From contig JAOULB010000013.1 of assembly GCA_029882235.1 (NCBI GenBank), positions 1 through 14,173 on the forward strand: 14,173 bases of DNA, read 5' to 3'. Positions within the stretch are counted from its first letter, which is position 1. Every line of letters begins with the position of its first letter. This DNA is from Gammaproteobacteria bacterium. GTDB taxonomy: Bacteria > Pseudomonadota > Gammaproteobacteria > UBA6429 > Thiohalophilaceae. The notes below the pieces were generated by a model. The model did no database searches. It was not told the DNA's origin and was given only the letters and a program-made list of their open reading frames with translations. Shown one piece after another: positions 13,232 through 14,173 of this stretch. Position numbers and translations under genes: made by a program.

Positions 13232-14173
13232 TATGCGGCTTCCTTATTAAGAATGCTTTCCAGCGCATCATTGAGTTCTGTGATGGTCTGATAACGTTCG
13301 GCTGGATCAGTGGCCATCGCTTTCATGACAATATCATTGAGTTCATCAGATATTTTTGAATTCATTTCTTTTGCCTGTTTCGCGCCACCTTCAACATGCT
13401 TAAACAGAGTGGCCATATGGTCTTCACCTTTATAGGGAGGCTTGCCAGTGAACAGTTCGTACATCAGGATACCGAGGCTATAAATATCTGTTCGCGCATC
13501 AATTGCACGTGCACGCACCTGTTCTGGCGCCATATAAGTTGGAGTGCCAACCAGAATGCCGCTCTTTGTTAAGCGTGAATCAGATTTGCTTGCCGCTGCA
13601 GCAAGACCGAAGTCGACGACTTTAACAAGATCGTTATCACCAACCAGGATATTTGCTGGTTTAAGGTCGCGATGCACAACACCAGCATTGTGTGCAACGG
13701 CCATGGCTTTACATATGGAACTGAAAATTTTAATCGCACGGGGAAAATTGGGTGTCTTATTGGTCTTCATTTCATAACCAAGCGAATGACTTGGAAAATA
13801 TTCCATTGAAATGGCCGAAGACTTACCAAAGGTAATAAAATCAAAAATACGAATAACATTTTCATGGGTGATTTTACGTGCATAACGTAGTTCATGAATA
13901 AATCGCTGAATAACATTTTTATCTGAAGCCATGTGCGGATTAAGAAACTTCAGAATAATATCTTCATTCACGACGGTATCATTGACGAGAATTACAACGC
14001 CGAAAGCACCCTTGCCAATTTGCCTGATAATCTTATAACGGTCAGCCAGCATTTCACCTGCGACCAGATTATCTGCATCAATCACTGTAGCGGGTTCTGC
14101 ATCTTTTGTTTCGCTTACTGGTTTAGACAAATCGACGACCAGTTCATCTGAACCGTTAATTGAATCAGGGCCA
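13231..14173 (-). CDS. Ser/Thr protein kinase of the pilT-like operon (5' partial)
   Basis: Hanks-type kinase without a visible membrane helix. Numbered from the leucine codon TTG at 14130: glycine loop IGKGAFG (38-44), Lys61 in ILKFL, Glu80, catalytic HRDLKPAN (153-160), DFG (173-175), a full activation loop with GTPTYMAPE (195-203), DIYSLG (215-220) and a subdomain XI Arg (279). All catalytic residues are intact. The C-terminus ends right after the kinase, with no sensor or PASTA part. The frame is open beyond the TTG to the window edge (14 more codons), with no ATG and no ribosome site before the TTG, so the true start and possibly an N-terminal domain lie to the right. The tail contains EPATVID (12-18), similar to the repeats of the other kinase. 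Its stop overlaps the next ATG, so kinase and PilT-like protein are made together and may be a regulatory pair. Confidence 0.92.
   Translation of the reverse strand, partial: GPDSINGSDELVVDLSKPVSETKDAEPATVIDADNLVAGEMLADRYKIIRQIGKGAFGVVILVNDTVVNEDIILKFLNPHMASDKNVIQRFIHELRYARKITHENVIRIFDFITFGKSSAISMEYFPSHSLGYEMKTNKTPNFPRAIKIFSSICKAMAVAHNAGVVHRDLKPANILVGDNDLVKVVDFGLAAAASKSDSRLTKSGILVGTPTYMAPEQVRARAIDARTDIYSLGILMYELFTGKPPYKGEDHMATLFKHVEGGAKQAKEMNSKISDELNDIVMKAMATDPAERYQTITELNDALESILNKEAA

Overview
The window reads as a moderately AT-rich chromosomal segment of a Gram-negative bacterium, most likely a gammaproteobacterium. The evidence is the outer-envelope machinery: ExbB/ExbD/TonB-type energisers, an RND pump, type IV pilus retraction ATPases and an ExeA-type ATPase. 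Nearly all of it is coding, with short spacers, and no tRNA, rRNA, CRISPR array or insertion sequence is visible. Both outermost genes run off the window edges.

The plus strand (1-10304) holds a transmembrane Ser/Thr kinase with a periplasmic formylglycine-generating-enzyme-like (FGE-like) domain. Its N-terminus is cut by the left edge. It is followed by a translationally coupled 76-residue SHOCT-like protein, an ExbB/TolQ-type channel, two different ExbD-type proteins, and a TonB-like protein with an AgmX/PglI-type C-terminus. After a 278-base spacer with palindromic elements comes an ExeA-like AAA ATPase fused to an FHA domain. A separately promoted RND permease follows, with an operator-like dyad lying over its -10 box and start codon.

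The minus strand (14173-10307) is a tight operon converging on the RND gene: a cytosolic-looking Ser/Thr kinase (its start lies beyond the right edge), two tandem PilT-family ATPases, and a protein with one intact and one degenerate FHA domain.

Taken together, the two operons look like one phosphothreonine-signalling module: two Hanks-type kinases, two FHA proteins, and energy-driven envelope machines (a proton-motive-force-driven ExbB/ExbD/TonB-like complex, an ExeA-like ATPase and pilus retraction motors). Two details are the most unusual. The first ExbD has Asn where the proton-carrying Asp is expected, while the second keeps Asp. Thr-hydrophobic-hydrophobic motifs (TVI/TVF/TMF) recur in the tails and activation loop of the kinases and in the FHA-protein linker, as plausible kinase sites and FHA ligands. 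The functional link between the modules is inferred from gene order and domain content only.
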